Assembly (NCBI RefSeq): GCF_002006995.1
Contig: NZ_MRUL01000012.1
Coordinates: 1 to 64,000, forward strand
Direction: 5' to 3'
DNA: 64,000 bases
Origin: Izhakiella australiensis
GTDB taxonomy: Bacteria > Pseudomonadota > Gammaproteobacteria > Enterobacterales > Enterobacteriaceae
The notes under the pieces are model-generated. The model was given only the letters and a program-made list of their open reading frames with translations, did no database searches and was not told the DNA's origin. Positions 38,573 through 47,898 of the stretch are shown here, piece after piece (position 1 is the first letter of the stretch; every line of letters begins with the position of its first letter). A program made the position numbers and the translations under genes.

Positions 38573-39049
38573 ATGAAGCTCTACAGCCACAATTTCAACG
38601 ACGGCGACAAGATGCCGGAGCGCCATGTCTTTAACGGCATGGGCTATCAGGGAGATAACCTGTCTCCCCATCTGGCCTGGGATGAGGTTCCAGCCGGCAC
38701 CAAAAGTTTCGTTATAACTTGTTTCGACCCCGACGCGCCGACCGGTTCCGGCTGGTGGCACTGGGGCGTAGCGAATCTGCCGGCAGATACGCGGGTACTG
38801 CCGCAGGGCGCCGGTTCCGGCACCGCCGATCTCCCAACCGGCAGCGTACAAACCCGCACCGATTTCGGCAGTAGCGGCTACGGCGGCGCGGCGCCGCCAA
38901 AAGGCGAAAGCCACCGCTACGTATTTACCGTTTATGCACTCGACGTCGACCATCTCGAGGTTGATCAACAATCCAGCGGCGCGCTGCTGGGCTTCAATGT
39001 TCACTTCCATAAGCTTGACAGCGCGTCTATCACCGCTGTCTACAGCTAG
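38573..39049 (+). CDS. ybhB: PEBP-family (Raf kinase inhibitor-like) protein YbhB
   Basis: 158 residues, identical in length to E. coli YbhB. The phosphatidylethanolamine-binding-protein fold is marked by FDPDAPTGSGWWHWGVANLPA and the later GYGGAAPPKGESHRYVFTVYAL. Bacterial members have no settled biochemical role. It lies after bioA/curA, as ybhB flanks bioA in E. coli. GGGAG precedes the ATG. Confidence 0.95.
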   Translation: MKLYSHNFNDGDKMPERHVFNGMGYQGDNLSPHLAWDEVPAGTKSFVITCFDPDAPTGSGWWHWGVANLPADTRVLPQGAGSGTADLPTGSVQTRTDFGSSGYGGAAPPKGESHRYVFTVYALDVDHLEVDQQSSGALLGFNVHFHKLDSASITAVYS

Positions 39050-39223
39050 TAAATGTTACCGGCGTCAGTCTTATTAGCGGCTGGCGCCCTGCCCTCATTA
39101 TCCCCTGCTTTTTTCGCTAAATTATTTTACGGCACCGGACCTCGATCGCGTTTCAGGACGCCAGCGACCGTTTTTTGTTGATATAAAACAGGCTGTTTAA
39201 TCAACGCTGAGGGTTTTATCATT

Positions 39224-40285
39224 ATGTTTCGATTAGTCGCACTGTGCGCTGGCCTGCTGCTGAGCCTGCAAACTTTTGCCAGCATCGGTTTTCATCAGCT
39301 CACCATGAATACGGCAAATTACCGGGCGCTGAACGTGGCAGTCTGGTATCCGGCAGCCGACGGCGGCAAGGCGGAAAAGGTGGGTGATAATAAGGTTTTT
39401 AGCGGCGTAGCGGCGATGCGTGATGCCCCGCCTAGCGCTGGCATCCATCCACTGGTCGCCATTTCTCATGGCTACAATGGCAGCTGGCGTAACGCTGTCT
39501 GGCTGGCCGCCGCGCTGGCGGAGCAAGGCTATATTGTTGCCGTCGTCGATCACCCCGGCACGACCACCTTCAACCAGAATCCCGCCGATGCGCAGCAGCT
39601 GTGGCTGAGGCCTGTCGATGTGAAAAAAGTGATTAACTATCTGATAGCCCATCCCAACGCAGGCGGCCGGGTAGATGAAAGCCGTATTGCCGCGATCGGT
39701 CATTCGCTGGGAGGCTGGACGGTGATGGAACTCGCTGGCGCGCGGTTTGATGCTGCTCGTTTCAAAACCGACTGCCGGCAACACCCAAATCTGGCGGGCT
39801 GCAAGCTGTCAGCAAAGCTTGGCGTAAGCAATCAACACAATTATGCAAAGTTAAACGTCAGCAATGAGGATCAGCGGGTTAAGGCGGTGGTCTCTCTCGA
39901 TCTCGGTCTGGCAAGAGGCTTTACGCCAGCCAGTCTGGCAGCCATTGATAAACCGGTGCTGGTCATGGCCGCCCAGGCCGACAGCCCTGAGGTTTCCGCC
40001 CAGCTGGAGTCGGAATATCTAGCCGCCGCACTCCCCCGGCAGCGCGTTCAGTTTGTCAGCGTAGCGGGCGCAACCCACTTCAGCTTTATGCAGAGCTGCA
40101 AACCCGGCGCTGAAGCCATAATCAACCAGAATGCACCGGGAGAAGGTATTATCTGCCTTGATGGCGACCATAGCAGTAGAGCGGAGATCCACCAGCGGCT
40201 CATCGGGCAAATCAGCCGTTTTCTTAGCAAGGCGCTGAACTATCACTGGCAGTCCGGCGATACTCGCCCGGCGCCATCCCGCTGA
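39224..40285 (+). CDS. secreted alpha/beta hydrolase, PAF-acetylhydrolase/dienelactone-hydrolase-like
   Basis: 353 residues with a signal peptide (1-19, ending TFAS). The serine nucleophile elbow is GHSLGGW (near residue 160), after a VAISHGYNGSWRN oxyanion strand. The acid and base are probably in VLVMAAQADSPE and AGATHFSF. Two cysteine pairs (CRQHPNLAGC and SC...IC) suggest disulfides in the periplasm. The substrate is unknown; small esters or oxidised phospholipids are possible. The last 62 bases overlap the convergent AraC-family gene. Confidence 0.8.
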   Translation: MFRLVALCAGLLLSLQTFASIGFHQLTMNTANYRALNVAVWYPAADGGKAEKVGDNKVFSGVAAMRDAPPSAGIHPLVAISHGYNGSWRNAVWLAAALAEQGYIVAVVDHPGTTTFNQNPADAQQLWLRPVDVKKVINYLIAHPNAGGRVDESRIAAIGHSLGGWTVMELAGARFDAARFKTDCRQHPNLAGCKLSAKLGVSNQHNYAKLNVSNEDQRVKAVVSLDLGLARGFTPASLAAIDKPVLVMAAQADSPEVSAQLESEYLAAALPRQRVQFVSVAGATHFSFMQSCKPGAEAIINQNAPGEGIICLDGDHSSRAEIHQRLIGQISRFLSKALNYHWQSGDTRPAPSR

Positions 40286-41267
40286 TGCGTAAAAATTCAC
40301 GGTTAAAGTTTGACTTGGTGCTGAAGCCCGCCGCTAACATAACTTCGCTAACCGGCAGTCCGGTGGTACGCAGCAATTGCTGGGCTTTTTCAACTCTGAA
40401 CCCGTTGATCCACTGAGAAACGTTACAACCGCGCGTACTATTTACCGCCCTGGAAATATTACGCGCGGGTACGCCCGCTTTACGCGCCAGCAGATCCAGC
40501 GTGAGGTCGCCATTCAGGAATAGCTGGCGCTCACGGATCAACGCTTCAATATGTACGCAGAGTGCGCCCAGCGCCTCCTCTGAAGCGTCATCACTATCGC
40601 CAGCCGCCAGAGCGCGTTCCGCCTGCGGCGCGCCGGGCTGTACCAGCGGCGGTCGCGTTTTACCGGCCGAGATAATCGCCAGGCAAAGGAAAGGCAACAA
40701 CACAAGCTGCAACATGGCCACCAGCTGCGGGGCCTGCTGGCCGTGATAAAAACTAAAGTCCAGGCTGAGGATCAGGTCGCTCAGCCCGGAAAAGCAGAGG
40801 AAAATACCGGCAGCAATGCGCATTCGCAGCGCTGTCGGCGCCTCGCTGATGCGGGTAAAAATCTGCGCATCCGCCCCCTGACGGGCGGCGAGCATCAAAC
40901 TAACGCCATAGCCCGCGTAAAGTATAAACAGCACAGCGTCGGTTGCTGGCGGCCAGCACAGCTGTACGACGATAGCTGAGCAGGCGGGTATCGCGCTGGC
41001 CAGTAAACGCGGCATTTTTGTTTGCACGCTCAGCGTGGCAAAACAGCGCCACGCCAGCGGCGGCAGCAAGGTGGCCAGCGCAGACTGAAAACCATGCAGG
41101 CTGTCGATCCCGCCTCCCCAGCGCAGGGCGTTGACGAAAAGCAGCAGCGCGCAGGCGGCGATAAAACAGAGCGCGCGGCGGTATTCCCATCGGTGCTGAT
41201 GGTAAACGGTGAACAATAAAAGCAGCAGGATAAACAGTGTGATAAACGGCAGCGGCACGGATGGCAT
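40224..41267 (-). CDS. AraC-family regulator with membrane-embedded N-terminal domain
   Basis: 347 residues. Residues 1 to about 205 contain around six or seven hydrophobic segments (ITLFILLLLLFTVYH, LCFIAACALLLFVNAL, ILYAGYGVSLML, VAMLQLVLLPFLCLAII). A linker follows, then a two-helix-turn-helix AraC domain (about 240-340: LTLDLLARKAGVPARNISRAVN and VSEVMLAAGFSTKSNFNREF). Such proteins sense a membrane or periplasmic signal and bind DNA from the membrane. The target is unknown; the overlapping hydrolase gene is a candidate. Confidence 0.8.
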   Translation of the reverse strand: MPSVPLPFITLFILLLLLFTVYHQHRWEYRRALCFIAACALLLFVNALRWGGGIDSLHGFQSALATLLPPLAWRCFATLSVQTKMPRLLASAIPACSAIVVQLCWPPATDAVLFILYAGYGVSLMLAARQGADAQIFTRISEAPTALRMRIAAGIFLCFSGLSDLILSLDFSFYHGQQAPQLVAMLQLVLLPFLCLAIISAGKTRPPLVQPGAPQAERALAAGDSDDASEEALGALCVHIEALIRERQLFLNGDLTLDLLARKAGVPARNISRAVNSTRGCNVSQWINGFRVEKAQQLLRTTGLPVSEVMLAAGFSTKSNFNREFLRISGMAPGEYRRTASDSSAPC

Positions 41268-41377
41268 GAGGAAGGCTGTCAGCGAGAAAAAAGGTTAGCT
41301 GATTGTTACATAATGCTGAAAAAAAAGCGCCGAATAATCGTCCCGGGAATGCCAGCGCATCCCCGGGCAACGCGCGA

Positions 41378-42376
41378 CTATTTCAACGCGTGGATAACCA
41401 CCCACATCGGCCCTTTGCCGACGGCGTAGCGCGCCAGCGGTTGCAGCAGGCCGCGCGTTGGCTCAATGCCGTACACCTCGATATGGTCTGATTTCTGTCC
41501 GGCAGCAACCACGAACTTGCCGCTGTTATCGATATTAAAACCACGCGGCTGCGTTTCAGTTGGCTGATGGCCTTCCAGCGTCAGCAACCCGCCGTCCTCG
41601 CTGACGCTAAAAATGGCAATCGTGCTGGCGGTACGGTCACAGCTGTACAGAAAGCGACCGTCGGGCGTCAGATGGATATCGGCTGCCCAGCGCGTATCGC
41701 TGAAGCCGGCAGGCATCATATCCAGGCTTTGCACCCGCTCAACCTTACCGTGAACGTTATTGAGATTCCAGACGTCAACAGTGCTGTCCAGCTCGTTGAT
41801 GCAATAGGCGTACTGGCCATCGGGATGGAAAGCCATGTGCCGCGGCCCGGCGCCCTCTACCGTTTCCACCTGCTGCTGCGCTGCGGGCGTAAGCTCGCCG
41901 CCGTCACTCAGCGTGAACAGGCATATACGGTCCTGCTTGAGCACCGGCACCAACAGCATCTGGTTATTCAGATCGATATTAGCCGAGTGGCAACCCGCTA
42001 ATTCACCGATAACCTGCGAAGGCGCCTGCGGCACCCCGCGCTTATCCATCGGGCTGACGCTAACGCAGGCGTCATTATATGAACCGCAGAACAGGAAACG
42101 CCCCTGACGATCGGTTGATATGTGGGTCGGGCTGCCCGGCAGCGGCGCTTCCGCCTCATGAGTCAGCTTACCCTCTTTATCAATGGCGTAGGTCACCACG
42201 CGAAAATCCGGCCGCACGCCAACGTGCAGCCAGCCGCCGTTGGGATTCACCACCATCGGCTGTACCTGCCCCGGCGCTTCAACCACCTGTAGCAGCTTCA
42301 ACGCGCCTGCACTATCCATCTGCCAGACGTGGATTTGGTGGCTTTCCGGGCTGGCGGTGTAGACAACTTGTTTCAT
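41378..42376 (-). CDS. pgl: 6-phosphogluconolactonase
   Basis: 332 residues (E. coli 331). Seven-bladed beta-propeller lactonase of the oxidative pentose phosphate pathway. Repeated blade motifs are visible, e.g. [46 protein letters not shown] and [15 protein letters not shown]. It is divergent from ybhA, as in E. coli. Confidence 0.95.
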   Translation of the reverse strand: MKQVVYTASPESHQIHVWQMDSAGALKLLQVVEAPGQVQPMVVNPNGGWLHVGVRPDFRVVTYAIDKEGKLTHEAEAPLPGSPTHISTDRQGRFLFCGSYNDACVSVSPMDKRGVPQAPSQVIGELAGCHSANIDLNNQMLLVPVLKQDRICLFTLSDGGELTPAAQQQVETVEGAGPRHMAFHPDGQYAYCINELDSTVDVWNLNNVHGKVERVQSLDMMPAGFSDTRWAADIHLTPDGRFLYSCDRTASTIAIFSVSEDGGLLTLEGHQPTETQPRGFNIDNSGKFVVAAGQKSDHIEVYGIEPTRGLLQPLARYAVGKGPMWVVIHALK

Positions 42377-42531
42377 GAAGGCTCCTTTTTCCGTGATATC
42401 GGTAAATATGGCGATGACTAATCATGACAGGATTTCCACGCCAGAGGCTCACTTTTCTGGCGATGACCTGTTGGTCAGACTATCAGTGCCGTGTAAACTC
42501 AGGCTTTTGCCAACGCCTTTGGGAATTTTTT

Positions 42532-43350
42532 ATGCGCTATCGCGTTATTGCACTCGACCTTGACGGCACCCTGCTGACGCCGGAAAAAACCATATTACCA
42601 GAGTCCATTGAGGCGCTGGCCAAAGCTCGCGCCGCCGGAGTACAGGTTTTAATCGTCACCGGGCGCCATCATTGCGCTATACACCCTTTTTATCAGGCGC
42701 TGCAGCTTGATACACCCGCAATTTGCTGTAACGGCACTTATTTGTATGATTATCAGGCAAAAAAAGTGCTGACAGCCGATCCGCTGCCCGTAGAGCAGGC
42801 TCACCAGGTTATCCGGCTGCTGGACGAACATCGCATCCATGGGCTGCTGTATGTCGATGATGCCATGATTTATCAGGAACCAACCGGCCACGTTATTCGT
42901 ACTCAAAACTGGGCCCAGTCGCTGCCGGAGCATCAGCGCCCGCTGTTTGTGCGCGTGCCTTCGCTGAGCCAGGCGGCCCGAGAGGCGAATGCTATCTGGA
43001 AGTTCGCCCTGTCACATCCTGATACCCGCGCTCTGCAGCATTTTGCCGACGTGGTCGAACACGAAATGGGCCTGTCCTGCGAATGGTCATGGCACGATCA
43101 GGTGGATATCACTCGTGCTGGCAACAGCAAAGGTAAACGATTGGCGCAGTGGGTCGCTTCTCAAGGGTTGACGATGGATGACGTTATCGCTTTCGGCGAT
43201 AACTATAACGATCTCAGCATGCTTGAGCAGGCGGGCCTCGGCATCGCCATGGGTAATGCCGATGAGACGATTAAAGAACGGGTTGCACGGACTATCGGCA
43301 GCAATCAGGAACCGTCTATTGCCGAAATCATTTATCAGGAAGTGTTGTAG
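42532..43350 (+). CDS. ybhA: HAD phosphatase YbhA (Cof type)
   Basis: 272 residues, as in E. coli YbhA, which dephosphorylates pyridoxal phosphate and some sugar phosphates. HAD motif I is ALDLDGTLL with its nucleophile near residue 9, motif II is VTGRH, the Cof cap lies in the middle, and motif IV is IAFGDNYNDLSML. The start at 42532 (MRYRVIALD) is preferred over the open frame to 42424, which overlaps the pgl promoter region. Convergent with modC across the repeat island. Confidence 0.93.
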   Translation: MRYRVIALDLDGTLLTPEKTILPESIEALAKARAAGVQVLIVTGRHHCAIHPFYQALQLDTPAICCNGTYLYDYQAKKVLTADPLPVEQAHQVIRLLDEHRIHGLLYVDDAMIYQEPTGHVIRTQNWAQSLPEHQRPLFVRVPSLSQAAREANAIWKFALSHPDTRALQHFADVVEHEMGLSCEWSWHDQVDITRAGNSKGKRLAQWVASQGLTMDDVIAFGDNYNDLSMLEQAGLGIAMGNADETIKERVARTIGSNQEPSIAEIIYQEVL

Positions 43351-44079
43351 TCGGTAAAGGGTTGTTGCATTCGCCGGCGCGATGGGTGTTTATTTCACCG
43401 ATGGTGGGGTGTTCCGTTCGCCTGTACGGTGAGCTGTTTATTTCACCCATGGTGGGTTGTTCCGTTCGCCTGTACGGCCAGGGCCATCGTTGCCCGCCGC
43501 TGCGGGCGACCGGCAAGGGGCCATCAAACGTCATGGCCCCTTGACCCCGGACTTCCGGCAGTTTCTGCGTGGCTGCGCCCTTCCCTCACGCATGTAGCCC
43601 GCCGTACGGGCCGTTCGCGATGCGTTCCCGACGCAGCGCTTACTTTCGCCGCTTCCCTGCGGCTCACCCTGGCGGGCTTCATTCGCTCGGCGCAGAAAAG
43701 CCTGTTGGCGCAGGGTTGCTAAAACGGCATCCGTTTTAATCGATAACGGCGTTGGGCGCAGGTTTGCTGAAAATGGCATTCGTTTTTTATTAAAAAGCAA
43801 AACCAGGTTGCGGGCATCCAGCCCGGCGCAGACATGGTTTTTTTACTTAAAGCGATGAGGATGTTTACGGGGGAGGAGAATGCCCGGCTGATTTCAGCAG
43901 ACTCGCGGCCAGGGATGGCCGTGCGCCAGGCCACACGGATGTGCTTGTGCCGGTGCGGAAAGCAGCCGGGCCTTCTGTGACCTGTGCTCCGGGCTTGCAG
44001 CAATGAGGGATGCCGTTTGCCAGCCAGCCGGGTGCAGGCTGACTTACCCATCTTAGTTGGGTTGCGGATTTACAGCGAA
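43351..44079. other. non-coding composite repeat island between ybhA and modC
   Basis: About 730 bases without a credible gene. From left: the 48-bp-period tandem pair, a hairpin AAGGGGCCAT/ATGGCCCCTT (43515-43542), a GC-rich stretch, then two diverged direct copies of a TTGGCGCAGG-TTGCT-GGCAT-CGTTTT unit (43705-43737 and 43752-43786), each able to form a small hairpin followed by T-runs. The rest to 44079 shows no structure I recognise. In E. coli ybhA and modC are close neighbours, so the island is an insertion or expansion. Confidence 0.7.
43388..43477. repeat. two tandem copies of a 48-bp-period repeat
   Basis: Two 42-base copies (43388-43429 and 43436-43477) differ at only a few positions; both contain TTCCGTTCGCCTGTACGG. 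They are separated by six bases, giving a 48-base period, so read-through in one frame yields a repeated peptide; this is why spurious frames occur here. No protein function is indicated. Confidence 0.85.
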
Positions 44080-45138
44080 TTAGTGGCTGACCGAGACGCC
44101 TTTGACCTGGGCAAACAGCCACATTTTGGGCTTGATCATCAGTTCATCCCGCGCCCATGGGGTAATGCGCGCCCACAGTTCGCTTTGTCCGATACGCAGC
44201 TTAACTTCAACCTGATCGTCAATATCAAGCAGCTCTTCAACCTGGGCGGGAATAACGTTGCGAACCGAGCTGTTGTGCGGCGGCTGCAGGCTGAGAGTCA
44301 CGTCAGTCGCCTGAATACGAATACGCAGTGGCGTGCGCGCTGGCAAATCGATACGGCTTACCCAGATATGCTGATCGCCCAGCGATAGCGCCGTCATAGC
44401 ATAATCGGGGTGCTGCTCCAGCACCTGTACCCGCAGCACGCTGCTCTGTTCGGCTTGCGGCAGCCACGGCCGCATCGCGCTGCTGCTCCAGACCTTTTCC
44501 AGCGGGCCAAACGCTTTCACCTCGCCTTTGTCCAGCACCAGCACATTATCGGCCAACTGCAGGATCTCATCCAGGCTATGGCTGACGTAAAGCAGCGGGA
44601 TATCTACCTGCCGCGCCAGACGCTGCAGCCAGGGAAGCAGTTCGCGCTTACGCGGCAAATCAAGCGACGCCAGCGATTCATCCATCAGTAGAATTTCCGG
44701 CGCCGACAGCAGCGCGCGGCCAATTGCTACCCGCTGCTTCTCACCGCCGGACAGGGAGTGCGGATAGCGATCAAGCAGCGGAGCGATCCCCAACAGGGCA
44801 ACCAACGCATCGAACTGATTGCGCTGACGCTTATTGCTGCCATACAGCAAGTTGCCACGCACCCGATAATGAGGAAACAGGCGCGCGTCCTGAAAAACAT
44901 AGCCAACGCGCCGCTTTTCCGGCGGCAAATTAATCTTTTGCTCGCTGTCGTACAGCACCCGATCGTTGAGCGCAACCCTGCCGCTTTGCGGCGTTGTCAG
45001 CCCGGCAATGGCATTAATCAGTGAGGTTTTTCCCGCGCCGGAAACGCCGAAAACGGCGGTAATTCCGCGGGCGGGCAGCTTCAGATCCAGCGTCAGAATA
45101 TGCTCGCCAAGACGCTGGGTAAACGCTAACTCCAGCAT
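44080..45138 (-). CDS. modC: molybdate ABC transporter ATPase ModC
   Basis: 352 residues (E. coli 352). Walker A GVSGAGKT near 31-38, signature [15 protein letters not shown], Walker [14 protein letters not shown], then a C-terminal molybdate-binding (MOP/TOBE) domain from about 285. It powers molybdate import by ModAB. Its ATG overlaps the modB stop by one base. Confidence 0.96.
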   Translation of the reverse strand: MLELAFTQRLGEHILTLDLKLPARGITAVFGVSGAGKTSLINAIAGLTTPQSGRVALNDRVLYDSEQKINLPPEKRRVGYVFQDARLFPHYRVRGNLLYGSNKRQRNQFDALVALLGIAPLLDRYPHSLSGGEKQRVAIGRALLSAPEILLMDESLASLDLPRKRELLPWLQRLARQVDIPLLYVSHSLDEILQLADNVLVLDKGEVKAFGPLEKVWSSSAMRPWLPQAEQSSVLRVQVLEQHPDYAMTALSLGDQHIWVSRIDLPARTPLRIRIQATDVTLSLQPPHNSSVRNVIPAQVEELLDIDDQVEVKLRIGQSELWARITPWARDELMIKPKMWLFAQVKGVSVSH

Positions 45139-45833
45139 CAGACCGCTTCTCCCAACTTTTTGCGTCCCCAGCGGCTAAGCCATTCGGAGATCAGCAACGA
45201 ACTGAGCGCCAGCACGATGGCGATTACGCATAAGCGCGCAGCAGCCCCTTCCGCGCCCGGCGTTTCAATGAGGGTATACATCGCTGAGGGAAGCGTACGC
45301 GTCTCACCGGGAATATTGGAAACAAAGGTAATAGTGGCGCCGAACTCACCCAGCGAGCGGGCAAAAGCCAGCACGGTGCCGACGATCACACCAGGCAGCG
45401 TTAACGGCAAGGTGATGGTGAAAAAAACCCGCCAGCGTCCGGCGCCCAGAGTGCGGGCAGCCTGCTCCAGACGGGTATCGACCCCCTCAAGCGCCAGGCG
45501 GATAGCTCTGACCATCAGCGGAAAAGCAATCACCGCCGAGGCCAGCGCCGCACCGCGCCAGCTGAAGGCGAAGGTAAAACCAAACCAGTCATACAGATAC
45601 TGGCCTATCAGGCCGCGACGGCCAAAGCCAAGCAGCAGCAGATAGCCAACCACCACCGGCGGCAGCACCAGTGGCAGATGAATTAAGCTATCAAGCAGCG
45701 CTTTGCCAGTAAACCGGCAGCGCGCCAGTATCCAGGCCATCAGGATCCCAAAAGGCAGGCTGCAAACAACCGCCACGGTAGAAACTTTTAAACTCAGGGT
45801 CAGCGCCTGCCATTCGGGTTCACTTAGGATCAT
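45138..45833 (-). CDS. modB: molybdate ABC transporter permease ModB
   Basis: 231 residues with five to six transmembrane segments and the ABC permease EAA-type loop ([20 protein letters not shown]). Matches E. coli ModB (229). ATGA overlap with modA upstream. Confidence 0.96.
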   Translation of the reverse strand: MILSEPEWQALTLSLKVSTVAVVCSLPFGILMAWILARCRFTGKALLDSLIHLPLVLPPVVVGYLLLLGFGRRGLIGQYLYDWFGFTFAFSWRGAALASAVIAFPLMVRAIRLALEGVDTRLEQAARTLGAGRWRVFFTITLPLTLPGVIVGTVLAFARSLGEFGATITFVSNIPGETRTLPSAMYTLIETPGAEGAAARLCVIAIVLALSSLLISEWLSRWGRKKLGEAV

Positions 45834-46603
45834 TTACGCGGGGTAAATCCATATTTTTTGAAGATGGCCGCAGCTTCCGGTCCCTTCAGATAGTTATAAA
45901 ATGCCTGCACATCGGCCTTATCGTGATCTTTGACGATAGCCATCGGATACTCAACCGGCTTATGGCTTGATTCAGGGAAACTGCCCACCACCGCCACCTT
46001 ATCGCTGGCGACCGCATCGGAGCCATAGACAATACCGTAAGGCACTTCGTTACGCTCAACTAAAGCCAGAGCCGCACGCACGCTGTTTCCGGGGGCCAGC
46101 ATTGGCGCTACCGTCTCCCAGGCGCCAAGGTTTTGCAGCGCTTCTTTTGCATAGAGGCCGGCCGGCACGTGATCGGGATCGCCAACCGCCAGTCGCTGAC
46201 CTTTTAGCAGGCTTTTCCAGTTGGTTTGCTTATTGATAGTAACCGCCTGGGCTTTTTCCGCCTTCGGCGCGACCAGCACCAGGTCGTTGCCCAGCAGAGT
46301 ATAGCGGCTGCCGGTATCAATGCTCTTTTTCTCTACGGCATAATCCATCCACTGCTGGTCAGCAGAAATAAACAGATCGGCGGGTGCGCCCTGCTCTATC
46401 TGGCGGGCCAGCGTCGAGGACGAAGCGAAAGAAGAGACAATTTTTACCGGCTTGCCTTGCTCGTACTGATGGGCAATATCCTGTAATGCATTGGTTAAGG
46501 ATGCGGCGGCGAATACCGTAATATTTTCTGCCGCAGCGACATTACCGACCAGCGTGATGCTCAACGCCGCACCGGCGGCCCAGCTACCCCAAGTGGATTT
46601 CAT
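45830..46603 (-). CDS. modA: molybdate-binding periplasmic protein ModA
   Basis: 257 residues with a signal peptide (1-24, ending AAAENI). Binding-site residues of the family are visible: AAASLTNAL, SSFASSSTLARQIEQGAPADLFISAD, and GNSVRAALALVE. It delivers molybdate or tungstate to ModBC. A ModE operator sits just upstream. Confidence 0.96.
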   Translation of the reverse strand: MKSTWGSWAAGAALSITLVGNVAAAENITVFAAASLTNALQDIAHQYEQGKPVKIVSSFASSSTLARQIEQGAPADLFISADQQWMDYAVEKKSIDTGSRYTLLGNDLVLVAPKAEKAQAVTINKQTNWKSLLKGQRLAVGDPDHVPAGLYAKEALQNLGAWETVAPMLAPGNSVRAALALVERNEVPYGIVYGSDAVASDKVAVVGSFPESSHKPVEYPMAIVKDHDKADVQAFYNYLKGPEAAAIFKKYGFTPRK

Positions 46604-46621
46604 TTCATTCTCCTGTTATTG

Positions 46622-46645
46622 CGCTATGTAACAAATCATATAACG
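46622..46645 (-). promoter_or_regulatory. ModE operator upstream of modA
   Basis: 24-bp site CGCTATGT-N8-ATATAACG, 19 bases before the modA start, with the same spacing as the E. coli modA site (CGTTATAT-N8-ACATAACG). ModE-molybdate should repress modABC here. Confidence 0.85.
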
Positions 46646-46711
46646 CAGCAACAATTCCTGTCATGGCGTTTATCGGCAACAGGAGAATAAAATTGAGGAG
46701 GATCAAATAAC

Positions 46712-46734
46712 AAACCCGACCGGACGTCGGGTTT
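46712..46734 (-). terminator. terminator of acrZ
   Basis: 9-bp arms AAACCCGAC / GTCGGGTTT with a five-base loop, 15 bases after the acrZ stop, followed on the minus strand by GTTATTTG. Separates acrZ from modA. Confidence 0.65.
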
Positions 46735-46748
46735 AGCAGGAAAAGGGA

Positions 46749-46904
46749 TTAACGGCGCTCGTTGGCCGGGCGGTCTTTAGCATGACCAAATTTAGAGATA
46801 ATGTTAAAAAATTCACCGAGGCCGTAAATCAGGCCCAGTATGATAGCCATTACCACCGGCACCATCAGAATGGCAACCAGCAGGCTTTTAATCAGTTCCA
46901 GCAT
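46749..46904 (-). CDS. acrZ: multidrug efflux accessory protein AcrZ
   Basis: A 51-residue single-helix membrane protein, too short for usual ORF cut-offs. Translation from 46904 starts [20 protein letters not shown] and continues [14 protein letters not shown], nearly the E. coli AcrZ sequence (49 aa). AcrZ binds AcrB and tunes which drugs the AcrAB-TolC pump exports. Its place upstream of modABC and divergent from modE is as in E. coli. Confidence 0.95.
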   Translation of the reverse strand: MLELIKSLLVAILMVPVVMAIILGLIYGLGEFFNIISKFGHAKDRPANERR

Positions 46905-47039
46905 CTAATCCCCACTGAAATTCGCTCAAAAAAACATTGTATCCATTCAGTTAAAAAATGCACTCGCCTTTCGTGCGTTTTACCTTTGCTGACAAAGCCC
47001 GCTCGTCCGGCCTAAAATGATTATTTTACCGGAGGCGAC

Positions 47040-47822
47040 ATGCAGAGCGAACTCTCCCTGATCATTAAAATGCAACAGCGCTTATTTGCCGATTCGCGGC
47101 GCATCGAACTGCTGCGCCAGATTAAAGCCACCGGCTCCATTAGTCAGGGGGCTAAGCTGGCTGCCATTAGCTATAAAAGCGCCTGGGATGCGGTTAACGA
47201 TATGAACCAGCTGGCCGACTGGCCGCTGGTTGACCGGGCAACCGGTGGCAAAGGCGGCGGCGGCGCCGCCTTGACGGCCTACGGCGAGCGCCTGATCCAG
47301 CTGTTTGACCTGCTGGAACAAATTCAGCAAAAAGCCTTTGATGTGCTGCAAGACGATCGGGTTCCGCTGGACAGCTTGCTGGGCGCCATCGCACGCATCT
47401 CATTGCAGACCAGCGCGCGCAACCAGCTGTCCGGTACCGTCACCGGACGCGATGAGCAGCATGTGCGTCAGCATATTCAGGTTCTGCTGGCCGATGGCGT
47501 CACCCGGCTGAATATTGCGGTGACCGAAACCAGCGCCAGACGGCTGCAACTGGAGAACGGCAAGCAGGTTCTGGTATTGATTAAGGCGCCGTGGATCGCA
47601 TTGGAAACCGGAGACAGTACGGCGGAAAACAACCTTAAAGGCCGCATACAGAGTATTGAACACAGCGCAAGCCACAGCGAGGTGCTGGTTGATTTACCGG
47701 ACGGTCAGCAGCTGTGCGCGACGCTGGATCGCCAACGGCTGCAGCAGAAAAATCTGCAGCCGGGCGACGAAGTAACAGCACATTTTAATGCTGACCAGGC
47801 AATTATCGCCACGCTGCTCTGA
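47040..47822 (+). CDS. modE: molybdate-responsive transcriptional regulator ModE
   Basis: 260 residues (E. coli 262). A LysR-like winged helix-turn-helix at the N-terminus (RRIELLRQIKATGSISQGAKLAAISYKSAWDAVNDMNQL) is followed by two molybdate-binding MOP domains (about 125-190 and 195-260). The two 24-bp operators in this window are its expected targets. Confidence 0.95.
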   Translation: MQSELSLIIKMQQRLFADSRRIELLRQIKATGSISQGAKLAAISYKSAWDAVNDMNQLADWPLVDRATGGKGGGGAALTAYGERLIQLFDLLEQIQQKAFDVLQDDRVPLDSLLGAIARISLQTSARNQLSGTVTGRDEQHVRQHIQVLLADGVTRLNIAVTETSARRLQLENGKQVLVLIKAPWIALETGDSTAENNLKGRIQSIEHSASHSEVLVDLPDGQQLCATLDRQRLQQKNLQPGDEVTAHFNADQAIIATLL

Positions 47823-47898
47823 TCCGTACCTCGGCATTTGACTTTGCGCGCCATCAGGCTTAGTTATGGAACGACAAATGCAAAAAATGGAATGCACT

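Noticed and set aside
43362-43800. Several 60-100-codon frames in the repeat island
   Set aside because: They owe their openness to the 48-bp period of the repeat; no start signals or protein family.
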